The position numbers and the translations under genes are program-made. Under the pieces are notes generated by a model. That model was given only the letters and a program-made list of their open reading frames with translations. It was not told where the DNA came from and made no database searches. 26,327 nucleotides of DNA, taken from the NCBI GenBank assembly GCA_002686195.1, contig NZAS01000128.1, forward strand, positions 1 to 26,327. The letters are read 5' to 3'. Shown in pieces: positions 1 to 6,630 of the stretch (position 1 is the stretch's first letter; each line of letters begins with the position of its first letter). The DNA comes from Candidatus Pacearchaeota archaeon (GTDB lineage Archaea; Nanoarchaeota; Nanoarchaeia; Pacearchaeales; GW2011-AR1).

Positions 1-21
1 CTGACGTCGACTGACTTTCAT
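1..21 (-). CDS. Partial gene, start of another tag-bearing protein
   Basis: Only the first seven codons are inside the window: ATG at 21..19 reads M-K-V-S-R-R-Q and then runs off the edge. This matches the start of the tag (compare M-K-V-S-R-N-Q at 1067). A GGAG ribosome binding site lies 5 nt upstream, inside the end of the preceding gene, whose TAA stop is 1 nt away. That spacing is the normal arrangement for this block, so I infer that the tagged series continues to the left. Confidence 0.6.
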
Positions 22-22
22 T

Positions 23-301
23 TTATCTCCGGCGCCGGGTTGCTCGGCGGGGACGAGTATTTTCTCTTACTATTCTACGCAGTCTACGTCGAAGGCCTTC
101 ATCATGTCGCTCTTTTTCTTCTTCTGCGCGCTTCTCTTCTTCGTGATCGGAGTGGATATCATCTTTTAAATCACGAATGTGCTCAATATCATCTCCAATA
201 TTTTTGTGAAGTCGATCAAGCTCAGTATCAATAGCGTCTTCACGAAGCTTACGCTTCTCTTCACGAATAATTCTTTTAAGTTGTCTCTTTGTGATCTTCA
301 T
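23..301 (-). CDS. Tag-bearing charged coiled-coil protein
   Basis: 92 aa. Residues 1-15 are the tag (MKITKRQLKRIIREE). The middle (about 16-72) is very rich in Asp, Glu, Lys and Arg and looks like a continuous charged helix or coiled coil. Near the C-terminus a second tag-like stretch (RLRRIVRE) appears, followed by an Arg-rich tail (RRATRRRR) that could bind nucleic acid. The start has an AAGGA site 7-8 nt upstream. It is one of a series of short minus-strand genes sharing only their N-termini. No known family is recognised. A role inside the capsid or in head assembly is inferred from the tag only. Confidence 0.75.
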   Translation of the reverse strand: MKITKRQLKRIIREEKRKLREDAIDTELDRLHKNIGDDIEHIRDLKDDIHSDHEEEKRAEEEKERHDEGLRRRLRRIVRENTRPRRATRRRR

Positions 302-337
302 TTTATCATTCCTTTATGATTTCATTTTATCCTGCTG
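271..337. repeat. Direct repeat copy 1, tag codons plus leader
   Basis: This 67 nt segment is nearly identical (about four mismatches) to 644..710. It covers the first codons of the tag, the start codon, the ribosome binding site and the stretch upstream that encodes the end of the previous gene. Conservation at DNA level on both sides of the start codon points to recent segmental duplication or gene conversion rather than protein-level constraint alone. Confidence 0.85.
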
Positions 338-674
338 TATGCCTATAATAATTGACTACTAAAGACATTCCATCTTGAGAAAGAGTCGTTGTATATGTGC
401 CGCTAAGCGCAGCCATTGGGCCGCCGCGCTCTCTAACGTCTGCATCGCGGTCCTTGAGCAATTTTAGGTCTGCTTCTGGAACTGGCTGGCCATCTGTTCT
501 GCCGTAGATAGTAGTACTTCGAACATCTCCTCTATTACGCCCATATGGGTAACTAGTATTATCAGATATCTGTTCATAGTCTCTGTCTAGTAAATCTTTA
601 ACACTTTGAGATAACGATTCAGTCATAACACTCTCTCTGATAATTCTTCTAAGTTGTCTCTTTGTGATTTTCAT
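327..674 (-). CDS. Tag-bearing hypothetical protein
   Basis: 115 aa, beginning with the tag MKITKRQLRRIIRESV. The rest is unrelated to the neighbours: a helical stretch (SLSQSVKDLLDRDYEQI), then a predicted beta-rich C-terminal half ending in alternating polar and hydrophobic residues (TYTTTLSQDGMSLVVNYY). There is no signal peptide or membrane segment. The start is fixed by an AAGGA site 8 nt upstream within the repeated leader. No family is recognised. Confidence 0.75.
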   Translation of the reverse strand: MKITKRQLRRIIRESVMTESLSQSVKDLLDRDYEQISDNTSYPYGRNRGDVRSTTIYGRTDGQPVPEADLKLLKDRDADVRERGGPMAALSGTYTTTLSQDGMSLVVNYYRHTAG

Positions 675-710
675 TTTATCATTCCTTTATGATTTTATTT
701 TATACTGCTG
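644..710. repeat. Direct repeat copy 2, tag codons plus leader
   Basis: Partner of 271..337. From 651 to 710 it matches 278..337 at 57 of 60 positions by eye, then the similarity stops abruptly inside the upstream gene. Confidence 0.85.
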
Positions 711-725
711 CTAGTTTACAGCGGT

Positions 726-1067
726 TTACCATGTACCTCTAAAGTGTCTTGTGCCCCACTCTGAGGCAATATTAGCTAGATCATACTCGTCAGCATCGGG
801 TGGTAGACTAAGAACGAGGCCTTCTAATTCTTCATCTGCGCCCATGGGAGGATCATCAACCCATAGCGCGTCCATAATAGCATTGGCAACTATGCGCCCA
901 TCACCGGTCGCTAGTCCGTCCATGGCTGTATCAATGAACGGCACACCAGTACGAGCGCTCTTATTCTGTGTCATCGCGAGATAAACATAGTCAGGAGTCA
1001 TCGGCTCCTTAGCTTCATTAATAGTTTCTCTAATAATTCTTCTAAGTTGATTTCTTGAAACTTTCAT
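726..1067 (-). CDS. Tag-bearing hypothetical protein
   Basis: 113 aa. The N-terminus is MKVSRNQLRRIIRETINEA. The remainder is acidic (DDPPMGADEELEGL, PPDADEYDLANIA) and ends in a basic-aromatic tail (RHFRGTW). The ribosome binding site AAGGA lies 7 nt before the ATG. It follows the poly-lysine gene (1078..1602) with a 10 nt gap. It resembles no family I can name. Confidence 0.75.
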   Translation of the reverse strand: MKVSRNQLRRIIRETINEAKEPMTPDYVYLAMTQNKSARTGVPFIDTAMDGLATGDGRIVANAIMDALWVDDPPMGADEELEGLVLSLPPDADEYDLANIASEWGTRHFRGTW

Positions 1068-1077
1068 TTCTTATTCC

Positions 1078-1602
1078 TTATCCGTAAAAACTACGGTACT
1101 GTTCCCGTTCTGCTTGACCTTCGGGCGATGCTTCATATGCTTCTCTTTCAGCTTCTTCGGCTGCTTGAGCTTCTCTCTTAACAGCATCTTCATCCCAATT
1201 AGCTACGTATGTGTCATACTGCGCTTCTGGAGAACCAAGCCCCTCTTCCTCCGGAGCAATAAACCACTGTCCCCACTCATCTTCAGGTAACGGCTGATCA
1301 CCACCGAAAAGAGGCTGCGAAGCTTTGGTTGAAGCTGCATGTCTAGTTCTAAACCCTCCCTCATTGGGGTCTTTACCCATAACCCACCAATTCCATGGCT
1401 TATGTCGAGTTTCAAGGCGCTTAACATCAAGGTGTGCATATGGATTTTTACCTTTTCCCTTTTTGCCCTTGCCCTTCTTCTTCTTCTTCTTCTTCTTTTC
1501 TAGTAATGCTTGTCTTACAACACTTCGGACTTTATTTTCCGCTAAAACTTTCTGCTTCTCTTCTCTAATAATTCTTCTAAGTTGGCTCTTTGTTACCCGC
1601 AT
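1078..1602 (-). CDS. Tag-bearing protein with poly-lysine segment
   Basis: 174 aa from the ATG at 1602. A TTG 18 nt further upstream is open, but the ATG has a GGTAG ribosome binding site 5 nt away and puts the tag (MRVTKSQLRRIIREE) at the exact N-terminus. Residues of about 35-55 are a run of lysines and glycines (eight Lys, then GKGKKGKGK), encoded by a CTT/AAG triplet repeat near 1477-1500. The C-terminal third is Ala/Glu-rich and probably helical (EEAEREAYEASPEGQAERE). The basic run suggests nucleic-acid binding. It starts 1 nt after the stop of the membrane protein upstream. Confidence 0.75.
   Translation of the reverse strand: MRVTKSQLRRIIREEKQKVLAENKVRSVVRQALLEKKKKKKKKGKGKKGKGKNPYAHLDVKRLETRHKPWNWWVMGKDPNEGGFRTRHAASTKASQPLFGGDQPLPEDEWGQWFIAPEEEGLGSPEAQYDTYVANWDEDAVKREAQAAEEAEREAYEASPEGQAEREQYRSFYG
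1477..1500. repeat. CTT triplet repeat
   Basis: Perfect short tandem CTT repeat (AAG on the coding strand) that encodes the poly-lysine run of the overlapping gene. Because the unit is a triplet, slippage would change the number of lysines without breaking the frame. Confidence 0.8.
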
Positions 1603-1603
1603 G

Positions 1604-2011
1604 CTAACTACCTTTTTCAAGTTTAGATTTTACTGACTTAAGACGTTCCATAACCCAGGAACCCCCACCGGCAATAGTATTCCATACCCAACCTACTGAT
1701 CCCACTGTCCAAGATTTACCTACGCCCCAAACGTCGCCAGCAAATTCTACTACTTGGTCCCAGGCTAGATCTAGAATATCTAGCACTAGTTTTAGTGGAG
1801 CGCTTAAAGCTCTTAATAGGGGATGACGATCTCTCCGAAGCAGTAACCACGCTAGCGCAATTCCTACTAATAATCCCTCTAGACGCGGAGCATCAACATG
1901 AAGATGATGAAGCAATCCGCCACATAAAACAGCTGCAGCAACTAAAAGATCCCATCCAGCGTGAAGTACGCTAGCAACGAAATTCCACACTGTCTGTACT
2001 AACTCTAACAT
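1604..2011 (-). CDS. Small membrane protein
   Basis: 135 aa. It has two hydrophobic segments near the N-terminus (about residues 20-37, LLVAAAVLCGGLL, and 45-58, LLVGIALAWLLL) separated by a His-rich turn (HHLHVD). A Trp-rich amphipathic region follows (WDQVVEFAGDVWG, WVWNTIAGGGSWV), then a basic tail. It is the only untagged gene within the tagged series. A GGGAAG ribosome binding site precedes the ATG. It could be a holin or a membrane anchor, but no family match is claimed. Confidence 0.7.
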   Translation of the reverse strand: MLELVQTVWNFVASVLHAGWDLLVAAAVLCGGLLHHLHVDAPRLEGLLVGIALAWLLLRRDRHPLLRALSAPLKLVLDILDLAWDQVVEFAGDVWGVGKSWTVGSVGWVWNTIAGGGSWVMERLKSVKSKLEKGS

Positions 2012-2047
2012 AAAATTACTTCCCTTAATCTATTTATTATCAATTTT

Positions 2048-2533
2048 CTAATCTAACCTTAATTCTAAAATATTTGGATACTGTTGTCTGATTATTTTTC
2101 TACCAGAAGGATACATTCCGCTTCCTTTAATATCAGCTTTAATAACTCTACCTCTAGGGTCTAGTGTGACGATCCCCGCCGTCATGCCGTAATCTTCCCA
2201 GACGTCAAATCCCATTACAAATATATCTGATTCTGGATCCCAACCGAGGTAAGCCTCTTGTCCCTCGAAGTCTGTTCCAGTCATATCTTCCAGCGCATCT
2301 TCAGCATTTGCGACTGTTGCGTCGTCATACATGAGGTCCATCACGTCCTGACCTCTATATAAAACATTAGGCCACGCGTCACCGATCTGCGCCTCAGTTA
2401 CTCCAGGCTCAGTAATCTCTAATGGAGCCTGGCCTGGGTTGAACATGTCTCGAGGTATACCACCCCCTACCTTGTGTTGCTCAGTGATAGACTCTCTAAT
2501 AAGTCTTCCAAGCTGTTTCTTCGTAATTCTCAT
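2048..2533 (-). CDS. Tag-bearing hypothetical protein
   Basis: 161 aa. Starts with MRITKKQLGRLIRESITEQ. The body has an acidic central part (DDATVANAEDALEDMTGTDF) and a beta-rich C-terminal half (DIFVMGFDVWEDYG, AGIVTLDPRGRVIKADIKG). The ATG at 2533 abuts the stop of the next gene (2534), so the two may be translationally coupled. No family recognised. Confidence 0.78.
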   Translation of the reverse strand: MRITKKQLGRLIRESITEQHKVGGGIPRDMFNPGQAPLEITEPGVTEAQIGDAWPNVLYRGQDVMDLMYDDATVANAEDALEDMTGTDFEGQEAYLGWDPESDIFVMGFDVWEDYGMTAGIVTLDPRGRVIKADIKGSGMYPSGRKIIRQQYPNILELRLD

Positions 2534-2872
2534 TTAATACATCTCCACAGTGCTAGCGCCCTGGAATGATCCGCGTTCATTGTCTAAAACTACATCAACC
2601 TGTTTCTTTCCCGAGCGCGCTTTAATTGTTACCCTAAAGATTGACTGATCGTCGAAAATATCACCCATGTCTCTTAAACGCTGTTCGTCCGGACTAGAGC
2701 GAACAGCTGTCACGCGAGCATCATCACTGAATCGGCCGGTAGGGCTGCCACGATACCACCTCAGCCCTTCCTCCTCTGCAATTTTACGCAGCTCTTTCGG
2801 AGTCTTAGCCGGCATGCCACCAACCATAACTTGTTCGATTAATCTTCTAAGCTGGCGTTTTGTGATTCTCAT
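2534..2872 (-). other. Possible internal translation start, C-terminal module alone
   Basis: Inside the 347 aa gene and in the same frame, ATG at 2872 is preceded by GGAAGG with a 6-7 nt spacer. It would give a 112 aa protein starting with the tag MRITKRQLRRLIEQ, the same design as the free-standing tagged genes. The simplest reading is an ancestral separate gene fused to its neighbour by loss of a stop codon. Confidence 0.5.
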
Positions 2873-3577
2873 TGTTTTTCCTTCCGGTATGGCTGGTGGC
2901 ATGTCAACTTCAGGCGGCAGCTCGTATTGATCACCAGCCTGTTCCAACCACTCGCCCTTCCCATCCCAAAATCCGTTTGGATCTGCTCCTTCAGGCGGTG
3001 GACGATCATGCCAACCCTCGCTGTTTATGAGATCGAGTAGTTCTGAATCGTGCATCCACACACTCTTAGAGTTAGGACTTGGGCCCATTATTACTAGCAC
3101 GTTGGCTCCCGGAGGAACTTCTTCACCCATATCTGCCATGGCGCCCAAGGTCTCTGGGCTGGCTACGTCATTAATATATCTAACGTCACCGTCGCGCGTG
3201 AAGACAACATTGCGCCAAGCAAAGTGATCTTCTATCCAACCTGGTATCGTTGTGGTTTCATTAATAATTCTTTTTAGTCTGTTCTTCTTTTCTGCAAAGA
3301 TATATTTTTGATAGGAGTCAGGGCTTACATCTTCTAGGTTGAAGACAAAATCATCTCCGTCTTGATCAGTACCCACAAATCCTGGACCAGCTGGCATGCC
3401 AGAAATTTGAGAGACGTCTTCTACCTTTTTAGTTATTCGCGTACGCGGGTAGTAGTTCCATTCACCATCGACATCGACAAGATCGCCCACCTGTAGCTCA
3501 TTCCATATGAGCATTAATTCTCCAGCCCGGGCTGATTCTAGAATGATTTTTTTAAGAGTATTTCTCGTAATCTTCAT
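2534..3577 (-). CDS. Multi-tag fused protein (possible polyprotein)
   Basis: 347 aa built from three modules, each headed by a tag-like sequence: MKITRNTLKKIILES at residue 1, RLKRIINET near residue 99, and MRITKRQLRRLIEQ at residue 236. Module 1 contains LQVGDLVDVDGEW, resembling the start of the small SH3/KOW-like proteins elsewhere in the window. Module 2 (about 110-235) is acidic and Pro-rich towards its end. Module 3 (236-347) has a predicted alpha/beta fold. The third tag begins at an ATG (2872) with its own GGAAGG ribosome binding site, so module 3 may also be made alone. Whether the product is cleaved at the tags is inference. Confidence 0.8.
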   Translation of the reverse strand: MKITRNTLKKIILESARAGELMLIWNELQVGDLVDVDGEWNYYPRTRITKKVEDVSQISGMPAGPGFVGTDQDGDDFVFNLEDVSPDSYQKYIFAEKKNRLKRIINETTTIPGWIEDHFAWRNVVFTRDGDVRYINDVASPETLGAMADMGEEVPPGANVLVIMGPSPNSKSVWMHDSELLDLINSEGWHDRPPPEGADPNGFWDGKGEWLEQAGDQYELPPEVDMPPAIPEGKTMRITKRQLRRLIEQVMVGGMPAKTPKELRKIAEEEGLRWYRGSPTGRFSDDARVTAVRSSPDEQRLRDMGDIFDDQSIFRVTIKARSGKKQVDVVLDNERGSFQGASTVEMY

Positions 3578-3682
3578 TCAGTGCTCCCGCTAAACATTAA
3601 AGCGATATACATTTCATGAATAACTATATCATTTATGAGCATATATTATTCTATTTCTCATCAACAAATAAACAAAAAGTAA

Positions 3683-3718
3683 GCGGCTAAAGCACTTTTA
3701 AAAAAGTATCTTAACCGC
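3683..3718 (-). terminator. Hairpin terminator after the 3764 gene
   Basis: A 36 nt inverted repeat: GCGGTTAAG and its partner CTTTAGCCGC enclose an inner ACTTTT/AAAAGT stem. On the minus strand it is followed by a T-rich stretch (TTACTTTTTG). It lies just downstream of the 76 aa membrane gene and upstream of the tagged genes. Confidence 0.65.
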
Positions 3719-3763
3719 CTACTAGAAACCAGAACAGTCAGGAGACCATCCCTTCAAGTTTTT

Positions 3764-3994
3764 TTAATCCTTTTTGGACATCACGTGTGCTAATACCCAA
3801 ACTGCAACTAAACCTACTAATCCTTCACTACCAAGTTGCTTTGTTATATCGACAATAGAGCCGATAACGTCTACTTGAATAAAAGGGACAGTAGCTCCGA
3901 AAAGAATTTGAGCGACGACTCCGAAGCCTAATAATGCTAAACCTAATTCGGTTAGACTACGTAATCCGCCAGTAGCTTTTTGTAACCATTCCAT
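3764..3994 (-). CDS. Two-TM small membrane protein
   Basis: 76 aa. A short amphipathic start (MEWLQKATGGLRSL) is followed by a long hydrophobic stretch (about 16-37, ending in GATVPFI) and a second at 58-72 (GLVGLVAVWVLAHV), with a lysine/aspartate tail (SKKD). Small two-helix proteins of this kind are common in phage lysis and structural regions, so a holin-like role is possible but unproven. A GGAG site precedes the ATG. The gene stands alone between a terminator and a 296 nt non-coding gap. Confidence 0.75.
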   Translation of the reverse strand: MEWLQKATGGLRSLTELGLALLGFGVVAQILFGATVPFIQVDVIGSIVDITKQLGSEGLVGLVAVWVLAHVMSKKD

Positions 3995-4290
3995 GATTTC
4001 TCCTTTGGTTGTTTAAAAGTTGGAATTCTTTCTATATTGCTGTTTAATTCATTATAAATTAGAATCCCCATAGATTGGAGACCAATACTGATCATCAAAA
4101 TCTATAACAACAACTCTATTTTAACTAAAACCCAACGAACTGAACTTGTTTTCAAACTTAATCAAACTAACAACTCAATCAAATTTGATTAGGCCGGGGG
4201 ATGTGACCTGCAATTACATATTAAGGTACTTTGCTTTTGTACTTGGTTTTAGTTCTGAGAGCGGAAGAGAGTACTTTTAGACACAATCAG
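3995..4290. other. AT-rich intergenic boundary
   Basis: No convincing ORF on either strand. It separates the tagged-gene block from the SH3-like cassette array. It contains a minus-strand TATAAT (4051..4056) without a clear -35 and a perfect 14 bp palindrome at 4177..4190 (AATCAAATTTGATT), with a further TTTGATTA copy nearby. It may hold the promoter of the left-hand (probably late) block. Confidence 0.5.
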
Positions 4291-4491
4291 TCATTCATTG
4301 TTTTGAATTTTGTTACATTTCCACCAGGTGCGTGTGAAAATTTCTGGTTTGCCGTTTATTAAAACAATCCATCCACCATCTGGCTCTACTCTTTCATAAT
4401 CTAAAAATATGCCAGTAAAGAATACTTTATCATTTGGATCTGAAGAGTGAGGACTATAATTCCAAACTTGCACTAGGTCGCCCTCAGACAT
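4291..4491 (-). CDS. SH3/KOW-like cassette protein, last of the array
   Basis: 66 aa from ATG 4491, chosen over an in-frame ATG 18 nt upstream because AGGGGAG sits directly before it. The pattern is EGDLVQVW at the start, TGIFLDY in the middle, then GGWIVLINGK. It lacks the EVISESR tail; no coupled gene follows, which fits the idea that the tail is dictated by the downstream start signal. Function unknown. Confidence 0.75.
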   Translation of the reverse strand: MSEGDLVQVWNYSPHSSDPNDKVFFTGIFLDYERVEPDGGWIVLINGKPEIFTRTWWKCNKIQNNE

Positions 4492-4501
4492 TTGTTCTCC
4501 C

Positions 4502-4669
4502 CTATACATAGCGATCTAATTTCCTGCGTTTATTAGATTTTTCTTCCGATTGGTCTAGCAATTCCTGAACTCGACGGTCTCTAAGTTTGCCTCTATTAAA
4601 TTCGGTTGCTAAATGCAGCCCCACTAGAAATATCAAATATACTATGATGAAGGTAACTGTGGATTCCAT
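4502..4669 (-). CDS. Single-TM small protein
   Basis: 55 aa from ATG 4669, which is 1 nt after the stop of the preceding gene and has AAGGA 8 nt upstream. Residues 4-24 form one transmembrane helix (TVTFIIVYLIFLVGLHL). The rest is a charged cytoplasmic-type tail rich in Arg, Lys and Glu (RGKLRDRRVQELLDQSEEK). A longer 66 aa reading would overlap the upstream gene without a ribosome binding site. Confidence 0.65.
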   Translation of the reverse strand: MESTVTFIIVYLIFLVGLHLATEFNRGKLRDRRVQELLDQSEEKSNKRRKLDRYV

Positions 4670-4670
4670 T

Positions 4671-4913
4671 TTAGAGGTCCTTAGAGGGCAACGTCGTACC
4701 ATCGATGGGGGCTAGATAGGCGCTATACTGCTTGCTTATTTCTCCAGTAGATGTCATCACTATATAAAATTCCATATGATGCTCTTTACGTCTGTGCTTG
4801 ATATCCAAGATGATACCAAAACTAATCTCATCTTCTTGATCTTTAGAATGCATAGAGCGAAGAAAAGCGTCGTTTGGAACGGAGTGGATTTCTACTAGGT
4901 CACCTATTTGCAT
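4671..4913 (-). CDS. SH3/KOW-like cassette protein
   Basis: 80 aa. Core elements: MQIGDLVEI, SFGIILDIK, FYIVMTSTGEI. A 25-residue insert between the first and second strands is rich in charged residues. The tail is diverged (TTLPSKDL). The start lacks a strong ribosome binding site. It follows a terminator-like hairpin. Confidence 0.7.
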   Translation of the reverse strand: MQIGDLVEIHSVPNDAFLRSMHSKDQEDEISFGIILDIKHRRKEHHMEFYIVMTSTGEISKQYSAYLAPIDGTTLPSKDL

Positions 4914-4930
4914 TTATTTATCCATTACAG

Positions 4931-4962
4931 AAAATGGGGACGAATCACGAAGATCCGCCCCC
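4931..4962 (-). terminator. Probable terminator
   Basis: Minus-strand hairpin, GGGG-CG-GAT arms pairing with ATC-CG-CCCC around a short loop, with two symmetrical mismatches, followed by ATTTTCT. It sits 25 nt downstream of the 81 aa gene. Confidence 0.5.
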
Positions 4963-4987
4963 ACTGCCTGTGTTAAGTCCGATTTGA

Positions 4988-5233
4988 TTAGCTAATGGAG
5001 CTATCGTCTTCTAGTACCGGTGCGTATCCACCAAGCTCGCTATTCAGAAATCCCTGAAGGGCGGTTGCTTCCTTGACCGTCATGGTCAATCCAACTGTTG
5101 AGGTGCTGTAATAATCAGCATCGCTTGGGTTGGTGGCGATAGTGACGACGTTGCTGCCAGCCTTCTTGGCAGTGGGGTTACGGCTGATGCCGAAGCTAAA
5201 ACGCTTCGTGGACTTTGACTTAGTATATGACAT
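4988..5233 (-). CDS. Hypothetical protein
   Basis: 81 aa from ATG 5233, preceded by AGGAGA with a 7 nt spacer; a start 24 nt further up is open but has no such site. The N-terminus is basic and Ser/Thr-rich (MSYTKSKSTKRFSFGIS). The middle is beta-like (SNVVTIATNPSDADYYS) and a helix follows (TVKEATALQGFLNSEL). It has the look of a small conserved phage protein, but I cannot name a family. It has no SH3-like signature although it sits among cassettes. Confidence 0.7.
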   Translation of the reverse strand: MSYTKSKSTKRFSFGISRNPTAKKAGSNVVTIATNPSDADYYSTSTVGLTMTVKEATALQGFLNSELGGYAPVLEDDSSIS

Positions 5234-5293
5234 GCTTTTTTCTCCTGTTATAAGCATAATAACTACAATTTTTGCAGTTGCTATAATAATAAA

Positions 5294-5560
5294 CTAAAAT
5301 GCTTCAGTGTTCAAGTTCAAAATCACTTCTTTTTCTTTTCTACTAAGTTTTTTAAATCTAGCTTCAGCCTTTGCAGCAGTTGATCTATCTTTAAAATCTA
5401 TCCAATATATTAGCTCGACTGGACGACGTGATCTTGTGTACTTAGCACCCTTCGAGGTGGTATTGTGTTCATAAAGTCGGCGAGTAATATCGGTAGTAAT
5501 GCCCGTGTAGAAAGAATTGTCGCTGCACTTAACTACGTACATGAACCATTCACGATTCAA
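5294..5560 (-). CDS. GIY-YIG domain protein (YhbQ/UPF0213-like)
   Basis: 88 aa, essentially one GIY-YIG nuclease domain: the MYVVKCSDNSFYTGIT segment (residues 7-22) carries the YVV...YTG form of the motif, followed by the conserved Arg (TRRLYEHN) and an acidic residue further on (AEARFKKLS). This length and pattern match the single-domain YhbQ/UPF0213 group rather than large homing endonucleases. The start is TTG, supported by GAGGTGAT within the end of the preceding cassette, which overlaps by 11 nt. The role in the phage is unknown. Confidence 0.8.
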   Translation of the reverse strand: MNREWFMYVVKCSDNSFYTGITTDITRRLYEHNTTSKGAKYTRSRRPVELIYWIDFKDRSTAAKAEARFKKLSRKEKEVILNLNTEAF

Positions 5561-5765
5561 AAATCACCTCTAAGACTTGTTCTGCCATTTCGCCTGGGCC
5601 ATCTTGACCTATCCAATCTCCAATAGTTTCACCATCACCAGTAGACCAGAAAATTGTAAGAGCTGGTGCTTCAGCTACTACGAGCCCTTTCCAACCTATG
5701 GTATAGTCAAACCCAGGTTTAGAAGAATGTTCTTGCGTAAATTTTACTAGATCACCGAGTTTCAT
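5550..5765 (-). CDS. SH3/KOW-like cassette protein
   Basis: 71 aa. MKLGDLVKF, then IGWKGLVVAE, LTIFWSTGDGETIG, and the tail VLEVIFES. Its start overlaps the preceding gene by 14 nt. Its Glu-Val-Ile codons are the ribosome binding site of the GIY-YIG gene. Confidence 0.8.
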   Translation of the reverse strand: MKLGDLVKFTQEHSSKPGFDYTIGWKGLVVAEAPALTIFWSTGDGETIGDWIGQDGPGEMAEQVLEVIFES

Positions 5766-6081
5766 CTTCAGCTATTTCCTTTAGCAGCCATTCGGGAACT
5801 TCATATCCAGCGTGCTCAATTTCATATCGAAGTCTTCGTCGCCCATATTTTTCTGCTTCACCTATAGTACTATAATAGTAAGATGGGTCTTGAATCACTC
5901 CTTCTGTTGGATGAAGTACCTGCAACACTGGAAAATCTTGCTTGCTCCATATGGGATCGCCGGCATCAGGTAGACGTTCATTCAACTGTTTCTTGTACTC
6001 TTCCCAGTCGTCCCACATTTCAAGAAGGATGCACGTGCCTCCTGGCATACGAGATTGCCAGATCATATCACCGACTTTCAT
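5752..6081 (-). CDS. SH3/KOW-like cassette protein, extended
   Basis: 109 aa, the longest family member here. It opens MKVGDMIWQSR; the second strand is CILLEMW. A 60-residue charged and Tyr-rich extension follows (PSYYYSTIGEAEKYGRRRLRYEIEHAG would be its central part in order), with the helix EWLLKEIAEDETR at the end. The last codons encode ETR instead of ESR because the next start reads ATGAAACTC. Confidence 0.78.
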   Translation of the reverse strand: MKVGDMIWQSRMPGGTCILLEMWDDWEEYKKQLNERLPDAGDPIWSKQDFPVLQVLHPTEGVIQDPSYYYSTIGEAEKYGRRRLRYEIEHAGYEVPEWLLKEIAEDETR

Positions 6082-6286
6082 CGTTTACCAACTCCCAGTC
6101 GCGTGGATTGGTATGCCACATTGTGCCGCATGGTAGCATTACCACTATTTCATTTAACTCTATTTCACTTTCAATAAATAAATTCCGACGAAGGGGATTA
6201 ATGTCTACAATTATTCCATTTCTATGAGAATTCCTTCCAAGCCTCATTACGTCCGGACGTTGTCTTACCAAGTCACCTACTTTCAC
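6068..6286 (-). CDS. SH3/KOW-like cassette protein
   Basis: 72 aa. [11 protein letters not shown], then NGIIVDINPL, IVVMLPCGTMWH, and the tail DWELVNDESR. The usual VxWxxG strand is replaced by VVMLPCGTMW. 14 nt overlaps at both ends. Confidence 0.8.
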   Translation of the reverse strand: MKVGDLVRQRPDVMRLGRNSHRNGIIVDINPLRRNLFIESEIELNEIVVMLPCGTMWHTNPRDWELVNDESR

Positions 6287-6470
6287 TGATCACCTCATAT
6301 TCGTAACAAGAATCCAGCGGCCACGTTTCGATACCTCTACTTGTTAAAACTGTTGCGACCTCTCGTTTGTTGTGACGTTTACCGATTCTAACTAGCAAAC
6401 CTATTTGGCCCAGCCAACCAGTAGAGAAACCGTCATCCGAGACAACTTTAATCATATCACCGACTTTCAC
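6273..6470 (-). CDS. SH3/KOW-like cassette protein
   Basis: 65 aa with a GTG start. MKVGDMIKVVSDDG, QIGLLVRIGK, VATVLTSRGIE, tail EYEVISESR. Coupled by 14 nt overlap to the gene on each side. Confidence 0.8.
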   Translation of the reverse strand: MKVGDMIKVVSDDGFSTGWLGQIGLLVRIGKRHNKREVATVLTSRGIETWPLDSCYEYEVISESR

Positions 6471-6630
6471 TTAACACCTTTAAATCATCTTGGTACACTT
6501 TGCAAATATATCCGTTGTCCCACAATATTTCAACTAATGGCGGTATTTCTACATTTTTTATAACAGCAATAACAATGCCAACGCCAGCATCTATGTCTGT
6601 TATATCGCAAACTAGATCACCGACTTTCAT
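6457..6630 (-). CDS. SH3/KOW-like cassette protein, 57 aa
   Basis: 57 aa, found by translating between neighbours. MKVGDLVCDITD, then GVGIVIAVIK, VEILWDNGY, and the tail LKVLSESR. It fills the gap exactly, with 14 nt overlaps on both sides, so it is a real member at near-minimal length. Confidence 0.85.
   Translation of the reverse strand: MKVGDLVCDITDIDAGVGIVIAVIKNVEIPPLVEILWDNGYICKVYQDDLKVLSESR

Noticed and set aside
1477..1500. Phase-variable microsatellite
   Set aside because: The repeat unit is three bases, so length change would not shift the frame.
1603..1620. Upstream TTG start for the poly-lysine gene
   Set aside because: It would bury the tag inside the protein. The ATG at 1602 has a ribosome binding site and matches the other tagged genes.
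4051..4079. Minus-strand TATAAT as a sigma70 promoter of the 3764 gene
   Set aside because: The -10 is good but no -35 at proper spacing and no extended TG were found, so it is mentioned only as part of the intergenic entry.
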